Under the pieces are notes generated by a model that had not been told where the DNA came from, did no database searches, and worked only from the letters and a program-made list of their open reading frames with translations. Shown one piece after another: positions 11,969 through 24,118 of a DNA stretch of 64,000 nt; the stretch's first letter is position 1, and each line of letters opens with the position of its first letter. Source of the DNA: Oscarella lobularis (taxonomy: Eukaryota; Porifera; Homoscleromorpha; Homosclerophorida; Oscarellidae). The stretch is from positions 930,001 to 994,000 of the forward strand of contig NC_089185.1 in NCBI RefSeq assembly GCF_947507565.1, written 5' to 3'. The position numbers were made by a program, and so were the translations under genes.

Positions 11969-12513
11969 GGGCAGTTTCGTAGGTCGTTTGGCTGCAAAGC
12001 CACGCGCTCCTCCCCCCAGAAGCGTTCCAAAACCGAAGCCTGTCTCGATAGGTTATCTTTGTGCCGTGTAGAAGTGGGATTGTTGTGACGCTCTCCGTTC
12101 TCAGTTGACAACGACGCTGTCTCGAACAAGAACGAGTATCTAATAAGCAACATGCAGAAGCTCAACGTCGAAAAGACGACAAAGAAGCTTCAGGTGAGAG
12201 AACACAGTAACGCGATGACGTAGACCAAAATACTATTGAACTGTTCGTTTAGCCTGAGCAGAGAGCGAAGCCTCCTCGTCCTCTTGTTTCTGCGGATGGC
12301 GAGGGACCTAAGGGCTACGTGAACGTCAGAGAAATAGTCAACTATCTTCGCCTGTTTCATACGGAGCCGGAGAAATACACAGCAGAAAAATTGGCTGAGA
12401 TGCATAGGCTGAGTCCAGTCGACGCTCAAAACGTCTTACGCTACTTCGCATTATTTACAACAGCGGAAGACGTGAAGCAACTTAAACGACCCAACATGAA
12501 AATAACAATGTGA
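11967..12513 (+). CDS. NDUFAF4: Complex I assembly factor 4
   Basis: Mitochondrial assembly factor for NADH dehydrogenase. Three exons: 11967-12051, 12105-12193 and 12253-12513, with introns of 53 and 59 nt and GT/AG ends. The N-terminus MGSFVGRLAAKP resembles the human MGALVIRG start, keeping Gly2 (a known myristoylation site in the family). The C-terminal part YVNVREIVNYLRLFH and KYTAEKLAEMHRLS aligns with the human segment KGKISIVEALTLL and WTAEKIMQEYQL. The ATG at 11967-11969 shares two bases with an ATG of the minus-strand cyclic-nucleotide-domain gene. The stop is 29 bp from the MED7 stop on the other strand. Short and moderately diverged, but gene structure and both conserved blocks agree. 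Confidence 0.85.
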
Positions 12514-12542
12514 CAACAATATATTAATTAAACAGACAAGTT

Positions 12543-13163
12543 CTATGAAACAATCATGGGAGCAGAGGAATCCGTTTGCTTTCTCGTCCCATCCTCCTTC
12601 TGACTCTGAGCCCCACCCCCGCTTGCCGCCGCCGCCGCCGCCAAAGAATCGGCGCACTGACTCAATACGGACGTTGCTTTGGCAACGCACTTGGTCACGT
12701 CGGCGAGAAGTTGATCGCGCTGGAGTCTCTGCTGTTCGAGCATTACGCGCAGTCCCTCGCGTGCTTGACCGGGTCGATATTCGTTGACGAGATGATGGAG
12801 ATTGACGAAGAGAAGTCGAAGGTCTTGTATCTTCTGCTCGCGCATCGCGCTGCCCGGCGACGCGATTAGAACGTCGAGCAAGTCGACGAAATTGACGAGG
12901 ATCGAGTGATTGAGTTTTTTCATTTGCACGAGCCGATTCGAGTCGTCCGGATAGAGCTGGGAGATTTCCTGACTGCGCAGACTGCGAAGCATGGGCTCGT
13001 CGGCGTCGAACGCGGCGCCGAACGCCGAATAGGTTCGCTGCGGACGCGGCGGCTTCGGCGCGAGGCCCGCTTCGACGTTGGCGTCCGTATAGCGACTGTA
13101 GTAGGCCGACGGCGGTGCGGGGAAGGACGAAACGCCCTGAACTTGACTTTCGGTCGCCGCCAT
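12543..13163 (-). CDS. MED7: Mediator complex subunit 7
   Basis: Middle-module subunit of Mediator, bridging activators and RNA polymerase II. Single exon. Conserved blocks: YYSRYTDANVEAGLAPKPP near the N-terminus, KKLNHSILVNFVDLLDVLI, and RLLFVNLHHLVNEYRPGQAR, all close to human MED7. The C-terminus is a low-complexity Ala/Gly stretch and a charged tail in place of the human tail. I start at the ATG at 13163 (ATGGCG context) because residues upstream in the open frame have no counterpart. Head-to-head with NUP43, with 201 bp between start codons. Confidence 0.95.
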   Translation of the reverse strand: MAATESQVQGVSSFPAPPSAYYSRYTDANVEAGLAPKPPRPQRTYSAFGAAFDADEPMLRSLRSQEISQLYPDDSNRLVQMKKLNHSILVNFVDLLDVLIASPGSAMREQKIQDLRLLFVNLHHLVNEYRPGQAREGLRVMLEQQRLQRDQLLADVTKCVAKATSVLSQCADSLAAAAAASGGGAQSQKEDGTRKQTDSSAPMIVS

Positions 13164-13364
13164 AAGGATAACGTGCGTTCGCACCAGAGGAAATGCGTTC
13201 GCACCCAGAGGAAAAACCGTTTTCCTATCTCGAGAGATCAGTCTTCACTACTTGGACTTATCCACGACTCATTTAGCGTGTAAGCTAACATCTCCAAACG
13301 TTGATTTGACTCAAATATTGAGTGCCGTAAACCTCATTATTGCGATTTGACGTAACTCTAACCA

Positions 13365-14809
13365 ATGGCCTCTTCTATCAAGGCCCAAGCCGTCGCAACG
13401 TACGTCGGACAGAAAGTATCGGCCGTGAGATGGCGACCGACGTTTAAGAGCATAGAAGAATCGACTGGATTCGTCTCTGGGGGCTGGGACGACGAGGTTT
13501 CCTTTTCCCGCTTCTCTCTTTCGCTCTGCAACCACTTTCTAGCCCAACAAAGTCTGCTTCTGGACGATCGAACACGAAGAGGAACGATTTCTTCGCGACT
13601 TCGCGACGTCAATCGTGCCGACCGAGTCGAAACTGGCCGCATCGGCGCCTGTAGCGGATGGCGGCAATGTGACCGATATCCAGGCGAGAGAGGCCATTTC
13701 AATTAAAAAAGAGCTCGTTTTGAACAATTCTTATAGTTTCTCGATCCAGACCGGTTTCTTGCTGCCTTGTCGACCGGCACGGTTCAACTGTGGAGCCAAC
13801 GCGACTCCATGGGAGTGAGTAGAGTTGTTTTTCAGAAATAGTACTATAGTCGCTTCGCACATCTTAAAAGTACTTTCTATTTAATCATATTCTTCTTCAG
13901 TATGAAATTTTGTCTACCGCTACTGCAGTCTTTCTCTTCTAGGAGATCTCTTTGGTCGAGGAATATCGATGGAGCGATCTTCATAGACATCGTCGTGGTT
14001 CAGCTTCGTGCACTTGTCTCGCCGTGAATCATGAGGTGAATAGCCTGGACGTCGTCACGGGAGGAGAAGATGGAAGGATATTGGTTCTACGACCGGGCGC
14101 TAGTGGACCTATACAAGAAATTCAGGAAACCGAGAGCACCGCCATCAATGGCATCTCGTTTACCAAAGCAACGGAAGTTGTGACTGTTGGGATGGCAGGA
14201 CAACTCAAACTCTGGGACTTTAGAGAAGATTCAAGAAGAAGGGCGTCCAAGATCATGCACATGCAAGTTTTCCATTCCTTCTTTAGTAGGCACGAGTGTT
14301 GTTTCTAGGCTTTTGGAGCCTTCTGCGCTGCTCTGCGTTGACTGTCATCCTGATCAGTGGCACTTGGTTGCTGCAGGAAATCAGGATGGCGTTCTAAGCA
14401 TTTGGGACCTAAGGCAAGAGAAGTATCCTGTTAGCTTGATGGAAAGTCACTCAGCAAACGGTATGTGTGCATCGCACAAGAATAGGATAATAGACTCTTT
14501 CGATTTCTAGTGTGGGAAGTGAAATTTCACCGTCATTATCCAAATAATCTCTTCAGCTGTTCTGATGATGGCTCAGTTTTACACTGGGATGCTTCAGCAG
14601 TCACTCCAGTGCGCTCTTCTGACGAGAGTTCAATATATAGTCCATGGTTAGCAGACAATGCAAGCTCCAGCAGTAGCGACATTCAAGTTAGTCATATGTT
14701 GCCTCATCATAAATTGCCAGTTCATTCGCTTGATATCTTGTCGCGTCATTTGGTGTGTGGCAGTGATAGCGAAGCTGTTGTGGTTGTTTACAATCTTACA
14801 ATGCGATAA
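13365..14809 (+). CDS. NUP43: Nucleoporin Nup43 (WD-repeat subunit of the Y complex)
   Basis: WD40 scaffold nucleoporin of the Nup107-160 complex. About six exons. Exon 1 gives VGQKVSAVRWRP and FVSGGWDDE, like human KISKTRWRP and FATGSWDNE. Later exons give NKVCFWTIEHEEE, LAALSTGTVQLWSQ, VVTGGEDGRILVLRPG, VGMAGQLKLWDFRE, NQDGVLSIWDLRQ, and WEVKFHRHYPNNLFSCSDDG with LHWDAS. The last exon ends LVCGSDSEAVVVVYNLTMR with the stop at 14807-14809. Repeat order matches human Nup43. Introns are about 50-150 nt. Exon junctions between 13700 and 13950 are inferred from frame only. Confidence 0.92.
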
Positions 14810-14893
14810 ATCCGTGATTAATTAAGGAAATTAAAAAAAAACTGTTGTAGTCTCAGTAGTAGGTTATCCGGGAGTTCTTCTGAGCTTTTTGCC

Positions 14894-15562
14894 ATGGCCC
14901 CGATAGATGTCTCTCCCGATTTCGGCTATGTCATCTTAGTCGGTGTTGCTAGTGCTATTCTTAACATGTACTTTGCTATTTGCGTCGGAAAAGCTAGGGG
15001 AAAGTACGGCGTGAAGGTAGCGGCTTCCGTCTTCGACTACAAACAGCAGCAATTCGACTTTTTCTAGTATCCAGACATGTTTTCTGACACTCACGTCGTT
15101 TTTAACTGCATCCAGAGGGTTCATCAGAACACGTAAGTGCAGCTTTTATGGTGGGGCGTGGCTCCTGTGCAATGAGTCATTTTGTTATTGTTGCGCCAAG
15201 CGGGGAATGTCTTTCTGGTTTTGCAGGTTGGAGCAGTATCCCGAGTTCCTGATGAAATTGTTTATTGGAGGCCTCAGATATCCTGTATATGAAAAAATTA
15301 TGAAAAGTTTAAATAATTGAATATCTAATTCCGTAGTGTCTAAGTGCTATTGGTGGAGTAATCTACCTTCTGGGCAGAGTGGCTTATTCCATTGGATACT
15401 CAACTGGAGGTACTGTATCTACTTGTCTATAGCTTGTTACTAATTAAAAAGTGTCAAGTTCCGGAGAAGCGAAACTATGGAGCATTTGGATACATTGGCG
15501 GGCTCCTTATGTTAGGCTGCACAGCTTGCCATGGACTTGCTCTACTCGGGGTGATCGGGTAG
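14894..15562 (+). CDS. MGST3: Microsomal glutathione S-transferase 3-like, copy 1
   Basis: MAPEG-family membrane enzyme that conjugates glutathione or reduces lipid hydroperoxides in the ER or outer mitochondrial membrane. Five exons: 14894-15016, 15068-15132, 15227-15284, 15337-15409 and 15459-15562. Conserved features: the first transmembrane segment after [15 protein letters not shown], then [27 protein letters not shown], the YSIGYSTG segment and the final helix around [12 protein letters not shown]. Order and length fit human MGST3 (152 aa). The next gene downstream is a duplicate with the same exon layout. Confidence 0.93.
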
Positions 15563-15686
15563 ACGACACAAGAGGTGGAATGTTGACTGTTTTGCAGAAT
15601 GTTTTTTGCATGCATGTTTGCTTTTCTTGCTTCCTGTTCTCTCGTCTGCTGATTCTAACGTGCGCTTCGCTGCCTTCGCTTGTGTT

Positions 15687-16321
15687 ATGGATTTGGCGTC
15701 TTTCGATAAGGACTACGGCTATGTTGCTCTCGTGGGCACCGGGAGCGCTTTGCTCAACACCTATTTTGCTATTCGAGTCGTTCGTGCTCGCACGCAGTAC
15801 GGCGTAAAGGTGAGAGGACCCCTCATTGGGATTCCTTTCTCTAGACCGATCTCGCTCGTGTTCAGGCTCCCGACGTGTACTCAGACACGCAGCCGGCATT
15901 TAATTGCGTCCAAAGAGTCCACCAGAACACGTGAGTGCCTGCTTCGTTCCACATTTTGTCGCTAGACTCGGACTCTTTCAGATTAGAAATGTATCCTCAA
16001 TTTCTGATGACTCTCTTTGTTGGCGGCCTTCAGTATCCGGTAATTATTTGAATGGCGCACATGAACGATGGCTGCATCTGTTGTTATAGCGCCTTAGCGC
16101 TCTGGGAGGAGCCATCTATCTTGCAGGTAGAATGGCTTACTCCTATGGATACAACTCTGGAGGTGACCACAAAAAAAAACCCGACGCTTTTGACTACTAG
16201 CACAAATGTGTTTGATTTAGATCCCTCGAAACGTTCGTATGGAGAATTTGGTGGAATTGGTGCTTTGATCATGCTGGGATGCACTGCTAGCTTTGGCTTG
16301 AAGGTTCTGGGCATCATCTAA
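15687..16321 (+). CDS. MGST3: Microsomal glutathione S-transferase 3-like, copy 2
   Basis: Tandem paralogue of the preceding gene, 124 bp downstream of its stop. Exons 15687-15809, 15866-15930, 15982-16039, 16090-16162 and 16221-16321 have nearly the same lengths as in copy 1. Shared blocks include KDYGYVALVGTGSALLNTYF, FNCVQRVHQNTLEMYPQF and SALGGAIYLAGRMAYSYGYN. This copy keeps DPSKRSYGEFGG, closer to the vertebrate EPSKRSRGALGS than copy 1 ([12 protein letters not shown]). Both frames are intact, so both are probably functional. Membrane protein with about four helices. Confidence 0.93.
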
Positions 16322-16483
16322 ACGTACTTGGTGTACGACACGCTCGTTTGCCTTTCTTTGTTGTGCTAGTTGTTTGATCGAGTTCACTTCTTATCTGTGA
16401 TGTGAGTCGTGCTACACTGTACCTAATGCACATAATGATTTAGCGTGATAACGCACGCGGTGCCAATTCCATATCCGATCTCC

Positions 16484-19400
16484 ATGTTCTCCGCAAAAAA
16501 ACCGTCTAAAAGGAACTTTCGACGTAGAGTTGACGTCGAAAACGATGAAGAAACTATCGACGGCAAGAATGGTCCCAATCGGACCTCTTCCACCGTCGAA
16601 AAGAAGACGATCGAAAAAAACCCCCGGAATCTTCTCAGCTTCGACGCTAACGAAGCCCCTACCGTTGTCGAGAAGGAAAGAAAACCCCAGAGCCTTCTCA
16701 GTTTTGGCAACGACGACGAGGAAGAGGACGAAACCGAGGTGTTCCAGGTGAAAAAATCAGCGGAGAGTCGTCGCCTCGTGAAGCTCGTCGAACGAGACAA
16801 ACGCCAAAAAAGAGTCGGAACAAAAGCAAAGCCGATCGTTCAAACGTCGGCGCCGGGCGAATACACGCCCGAGCGACTGGCCGCTCTCCGGACGGCGCAA
16901 GCGGCACCGGTGGTCGAAAAATCGAAATTTTCGAACGTCGCTCGCGTCCACGCCCCCTCGTCCTTGAGCGAAATTCCCGACGCGGCGATGATTCACGCGG
17001 CCCGCAAGAAGCGGGAGCTGGCGCGCAAGCGCGATCAGGAAACGCCGACGGAAGCGGAAATCGCCGCCGATTTTCTTCCACTCAACAAAAATGAAGAAGA
17101 AGACGAAAACGACGGCGGCAACGGCAAAGGCCGAGTCTCGCGACTTGTGCGAGAAGCGGACGACGATCGCAGCGACGACGACGACGGCGGCGACGGCGAT
17201 CGGGAATCTAGACTCGGTCTCGGAAGCGTTTCGGAGAAGTACGTGCGCGGCAAGGAGCGATTGGCAATGCGAACGGCGCTACGCAACGTTGAGGACGGCG
17301 GCGGCGGCGATGATGACGGCGACGACGAGTTGGAGCGTTGGGAGGAGGAGCAGATGCGTAAAGGGGGCGCTGTGCCGCAGACTATTCAGCCTGAGGACTA
17401 CGACGCTTTGGCGAGTGCTCTCGGCGTTCCCGTCGAGGCGTCGTTTATTCCGTTGGGAGAGAACGAACCGCCCGTCGACGTGGAATCGATTGCGGAACAG
17501 CTGAGAATGAATTTGAGGGCCGTGCGAGAAGTTCGGTCTCAGTTGATGGGGAGGGAGGATCAGTTTGGACGGGATGGTGCGGATGCTGAGAGAATGGCTG
17601 GGACGCTTGAGAATCAATCTGCTGAAGTGGGGCAACGGTATAATTTCTATCAAGGCATGAGGGGATACGTTCGGGATCTCTTGCAGTGTCTTCATGAGAA
17701 GGTTGAGTGGGGTGTTTTTGCGTTGGACGTGTCTCATCGTGCCTTTGTTTTAGCTTGAGGAAATTGATGACATTGAAGCCTCGTATCATGAGCTATTGAG
17801 GCAGAGAGCGGATCAGCTGCGAGCGAGAAGGCGGCAAAATGTGGCCGAGGAAGCGGAGCTGTATGATCCAGCTAGTAAGGGAAAAACGGCCACGGCTTGT
17901 GGCTGTTTATATGCTTGTCGGGTGTCTCTATTTGTAGAGCAATCGTTGAGAGAAGGGTTGTCAGATAAAGAAAAGGAAGCGAGAAGGGAAAGGGCTGAGA
18001 GAAAGACTGCGAGACGTAGGGATAGAAGACGAAGACAGAAGCAAACGGATGGAGCGTCTCATTACGACGGAATGTCAACGGACGACGAAGAGACGGAATC
18101 TGAAATCGAATCATTTCAAACAGAAACTGGTACGCATATCTATATGTAGAGTCAGTGATTGGAAGTCTTAATTGTTCATTCTCAAAAGAGAGTCTTCTCG
18201 AAAGACGAGAAGACGTATTTGACGACGTACACGAAGACTTCTACTCGCTGGACGTCATTATAAGGCGATTTGAAGAGTGGAGGTTGCTATATCCCTCTGC
18301 CTACTCGGAAGCTTATATCGACTTGTGCTTACCGCGTGTATTTGCTCCGTTCATACGTCTTGAAATGATAGAGTGGAATCCCTTAGAGGTAGGTTTGCGG
18401 TTGGTGGTGGTAGACAGTTATTTATACATGTATCTAATCGGCTAGGAAAACTGCATAGACTTTGAGCAGAGCGATTGGTTTGAGACGTTGTCCTCTTTTG
18501 GACTTGACGCTAAGTCTGGCGAATCCATTGACGGCGCCGATCTTCTCTTAGTGCCGAGAGTTGTAGAAAAAGTTCTCGTGGCAAAGTTGTCGTGTAAGGA
18601 GGGGAAAATGCGCTGGTGTTTTGTTTATAAAATAATGTCTCGTTCTGCTTTTAGTTCTCATTGAAAATGTGTGGAATGTTTTATCTGCTAGGCAGACTAA
18701 ACGTCTCGTTTCTCTCATTCTAAAGCTAGTCGACGAGTACCCAACAATGAAAAGCACGAGCAAGGCTGTGCAGGTCTGCTTGCATTCCCTATTGTCTTCC
18801 ATAAGAACGCTATTATTTGTCTAGATATTATCATCTTCTATTCAATCAGCAATAAAAAAGGCACTTGAAAATGATGTCTATTTGCCTTTGTATCCTAAAT
18901 CGTAAGTCTCTACCATTCAGGCCCCGCCGGTTACGTCATTTTACGGTAGCGACGAACGGCACAGTCTACTTTACAATACCAAAGTTTTAAGCCCGGAGAA
19001 AACGTTGATGTAGTTGAGTATCTAAGGGTAGCGCACGTTTGACTGCCCGTGGGGGGTATACATACACAACCTTCACTCTCGATATCCTAGCACACGGCAC
19101 GCCATGCGCAGTATTCGGTATCGGTAAAAATCTTAGTTTTGTTTGTTTCATCGCGTCAAGTGTCCGTCAAGTACATCTGTAGCGCACGCTTGTGATTGCC
19201 ATTTATAGAGCCGGCCATAACACCCTTGATTTTGCTGACCAAGCGTATTGCCGTTGCTGCGTATCCGATCGCTTTTCGCGTTCAAATAGTGACCGAATGT
19301 CTCTAGAATAGACTCACAATGTACTTCGCAGCCGATTTTTCGCTTCTGCTTCGCGTATAAAGCATTTCGTAGCGATCGCGCGTACTGCGTCACGGTTGCC

Positions 19401-20777
19401 TCAATGTAGCGTGACAGGGCGTGTCTTACGTACGTAGCAGGCGTTAGTCGTCGTCTTTTCTCGTTTTCCAATTGATTTGGAACAAAATAGATTTCAGCAT
19501 CACGGTCAAAATTGCATTTGAAGCCGATTGGCATAGGTCTCGATTCAAACGGCACACGTTTTGGTGATGAATAGCTGCAGTCGTGGTAGCCCTGTAGGGG
19601 TTCCTATATAAATACCCAGCATTTACATGTACTTATCAGTAGCAGGAGCAAGAGATTGTGGCTAGGATAGAAGGGAGCAGGCAACTCTCCCCAAGGTGTG
19701 ACCATCATAGCCCGGTGGCTGGTCAATTTCCTCACTTGACAAGGGCTACGGCCTTCCTACGTCCACTCTCTCCGCTGCGCCTGTGAGGCACCTCTGATAG
19801 GGATAAACCTCCATAGCACCGTCTTCCGTGTGGTTTGTATCATGTGTCGTAATCTTTTTTCTACTTTTAAAAGTTTTGTACGCAAAGGAGGCGCGTTTTT
19901 TTGAACTTTTAACGGTCTCGTAGGCGCGGAAGGGGACCTCAGTTCGAGTTTCACTCTCACTGTACTAATTTGATCGTAATAACCTCTTATCTAACAGCAT
20001 AGGATGATCAGGCTTACTTTAAAAACTGCTACGTAACCGGAGGCGCGTTTTTTGACCGTTTCTGAGCTCCGGAAGGGGCCTCAGTTCAAAATTTCACTAA
20101 CGTTTTGATCCTAAAAATTTTTGAACGGGCCTTTCTCTTTCCTCTTTCAGATTACTAGAAGATAAATCCACTGGTGCTTATAGTTTTGTTGAACAGCAGT
20201 TTTGGTCTTCAGTTAAGGTATCTGTTGTGCATGTACATGTGTATTAGTACGTGAATGCCTGTATCTTCTTCATAGCTCTTGGAAACGATGTCACAGTGGC
20301 ACAGTATTCTGGCCTCTTCTGTGCTTCAAGAGCTTTGCATTGATAGCGTAATCAACAGGTATTTACTGCTCGGTTTACAATATTCTACATCGACTTTGAA
20401 CGAAATTTTGCTGAAATGTGAAAAGGTACTACAGTCAGTGAGATGTAGTGGAGAACCATTCCTTCAGTTGCCTGTTTAGATATTTGCGATTTTGCCAATA
20501 CATTGGTTCGAAAGTTTGAAAGGAAGCAGAACGTTGAAAATCATGGAACCGCTCTGTCGATTTTGCCTTAGCTTGGCATCTCGATTTGACAGAGCAGCAG
20601 CAGTAGCAGGGAGTTCCAGTCAAGATCAAGCAACGACGAGGTGAGATATTTATCAAGTGCACATACATACAAAAGCTACAGCGACTATTTAGGAGCTATA
20701 TCAAAAGGATAGCACGTATGCTCGAATCGGCGAACGAGATTGAAGGAGCCCGCCAAGTAGCCGGGACGTGCCTTTGA
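16484..20777 (+). CDS. PAXBP1: PAX3/7-binding protein 1 (GCFC family)
   Basis: Nuclear GCFC-domain protein linked to transcription and spliceosome disassembly. A large first exon (16484 to about 17699) encodes an acidic/basic region with LLSFGNDDEEEDETEVFQV, IPDAAMIHAARKKRE and GQRYNFYQGMRGYVRDLL. Later exons give EEWRLLYPSAYSEAYIDLCL, LCLPRVFAPFIRLEMIEW, LPLYPKS, the segment with VEQQFWSSVK, and a C-terminal helix ending RQVAGTCL. All align in order with human PAXBP1, closer than to GCFC2. I start at the ATG at 16484 (MFSAKKPSKR, like human MFRKARR). Nearly all introns are 45-100 nt, but the one at 18902-20150 is about 1.25 kb and carries a nested antisense frame and repeats (separate entries). 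Confidence 0.93.
19148..19534 (-). CDS. Unrecognised antisense frame nested in a PAXBP1 intron
   Basis: A 128-codon open frame from the ATG at 19534 on the minus strand, wholly inside the 1.25 kb intron of PAXBP1. A TATA-like element lies about 70 bp upstream on the same strand (19612-19604). The product is basic, with KRRRLTP and KQKRKIGCEVHCES and four Cys, and has no signal peptide or membrane segment. I recognise no family. It could be a real nested gene, remains of an inserted element, or chance. Host introns here are normally about 60 nt, so the extra kilobase was probably inserted. Confidence 0.25.
   Translation of the reverse strand: MPIGFKCNFDRDAEIYFVPNQLENEKRRRLTPATYVRHALSRYIEATVTQYARSLRNALYAKQKRKIGCEVHCESILETFGHYLNAKSDRIRSNGNTLGQQNQGCYGRLYKWQSQACATDVLDGHLTR
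19603..19614. promoter_or_regulatory. TATA-like element inside the large PAXBP1 intron
   Basis: CTATATAAATA reads as a TATA box in both directions (TATTTATATAG on minus). It sits 70 bp upstream of the nested antisense frame. On the plus strand it precedes a GC-richer stretch (19640-19800) that could be a short non-coding transcript. Confidence 0.35.
19887..20097 (+). repeat. Two imperfect direct repeats in the large PAXBP1 intron
   Basis: Copies at 19887-19955 and 20039-20097 share GGAGGCGCGTTTTTT, then GGAAGGGG(A)CCTCAGTTC and a TTTCACT end, separated by about 83 bp. They lie near the 3' end of the intron. They do not match coding sequence and may be ends or internal repeats of an inserted non-autonomous element. 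Confidence 0.5.
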
Positions 20778-20867
20778 TATCAGCGAATAAATTGTATACA
20801 GTACGTCCTCTCCCGCCCGCCCTTTTTCACGCGGTTCCCGCTTCCTTCGCGATTTCTCTTCGAAACG

Positions 20868-23811
<2,944 letters not shown>

Positions 23812-24118
23812 AACTCTTACCTCTATTTAATTGGGATGGGGAAACGGGGGGGGGGGGGGGGGGGGGGGCCAGAGGGTAGAATCACTGGCTTTATTATGGA
23901 GCTGCTTGCTTGGCTGTGGCCGTCACCGCTTGAAATGTTTTTGAGTTCTACGTCTATTGAAATGCAGCAAGAAAATTTTTATTGGAGGATGTTCCATAGC
24001 ACCTTACAATGTCCTTAGAAAACCATACAAAAAGATTACCTACCTACCTACCAATCAATACCAATACATGTAATGTACATGTAGCTGTAAAATTAAAATT
24101 ATCTAGGTGCTGCAGTTA
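23812..24118. other. Convergent 3' spacer with a 23-base G run
   Basis: Between the CTPS and lipase stop codons (tail-to-tail). It contains an uninterrupted run of 23 G at 23846-23868. No gene is seen. Such runs are length-unstable and can form G-quadruplexes; assembly length is uncertain. Confidence 0.7.

Noticed and set aside
19640-19800. Possible spliceosomal or other small RNA after the TATA-like site in the PAXBP1 intron
   Set aside because: Short matches to U4-like (GAGGTTTATCC on minus) and 5S-like (CTACGGCC) words are isolated; the rest of those RNAs is absent.
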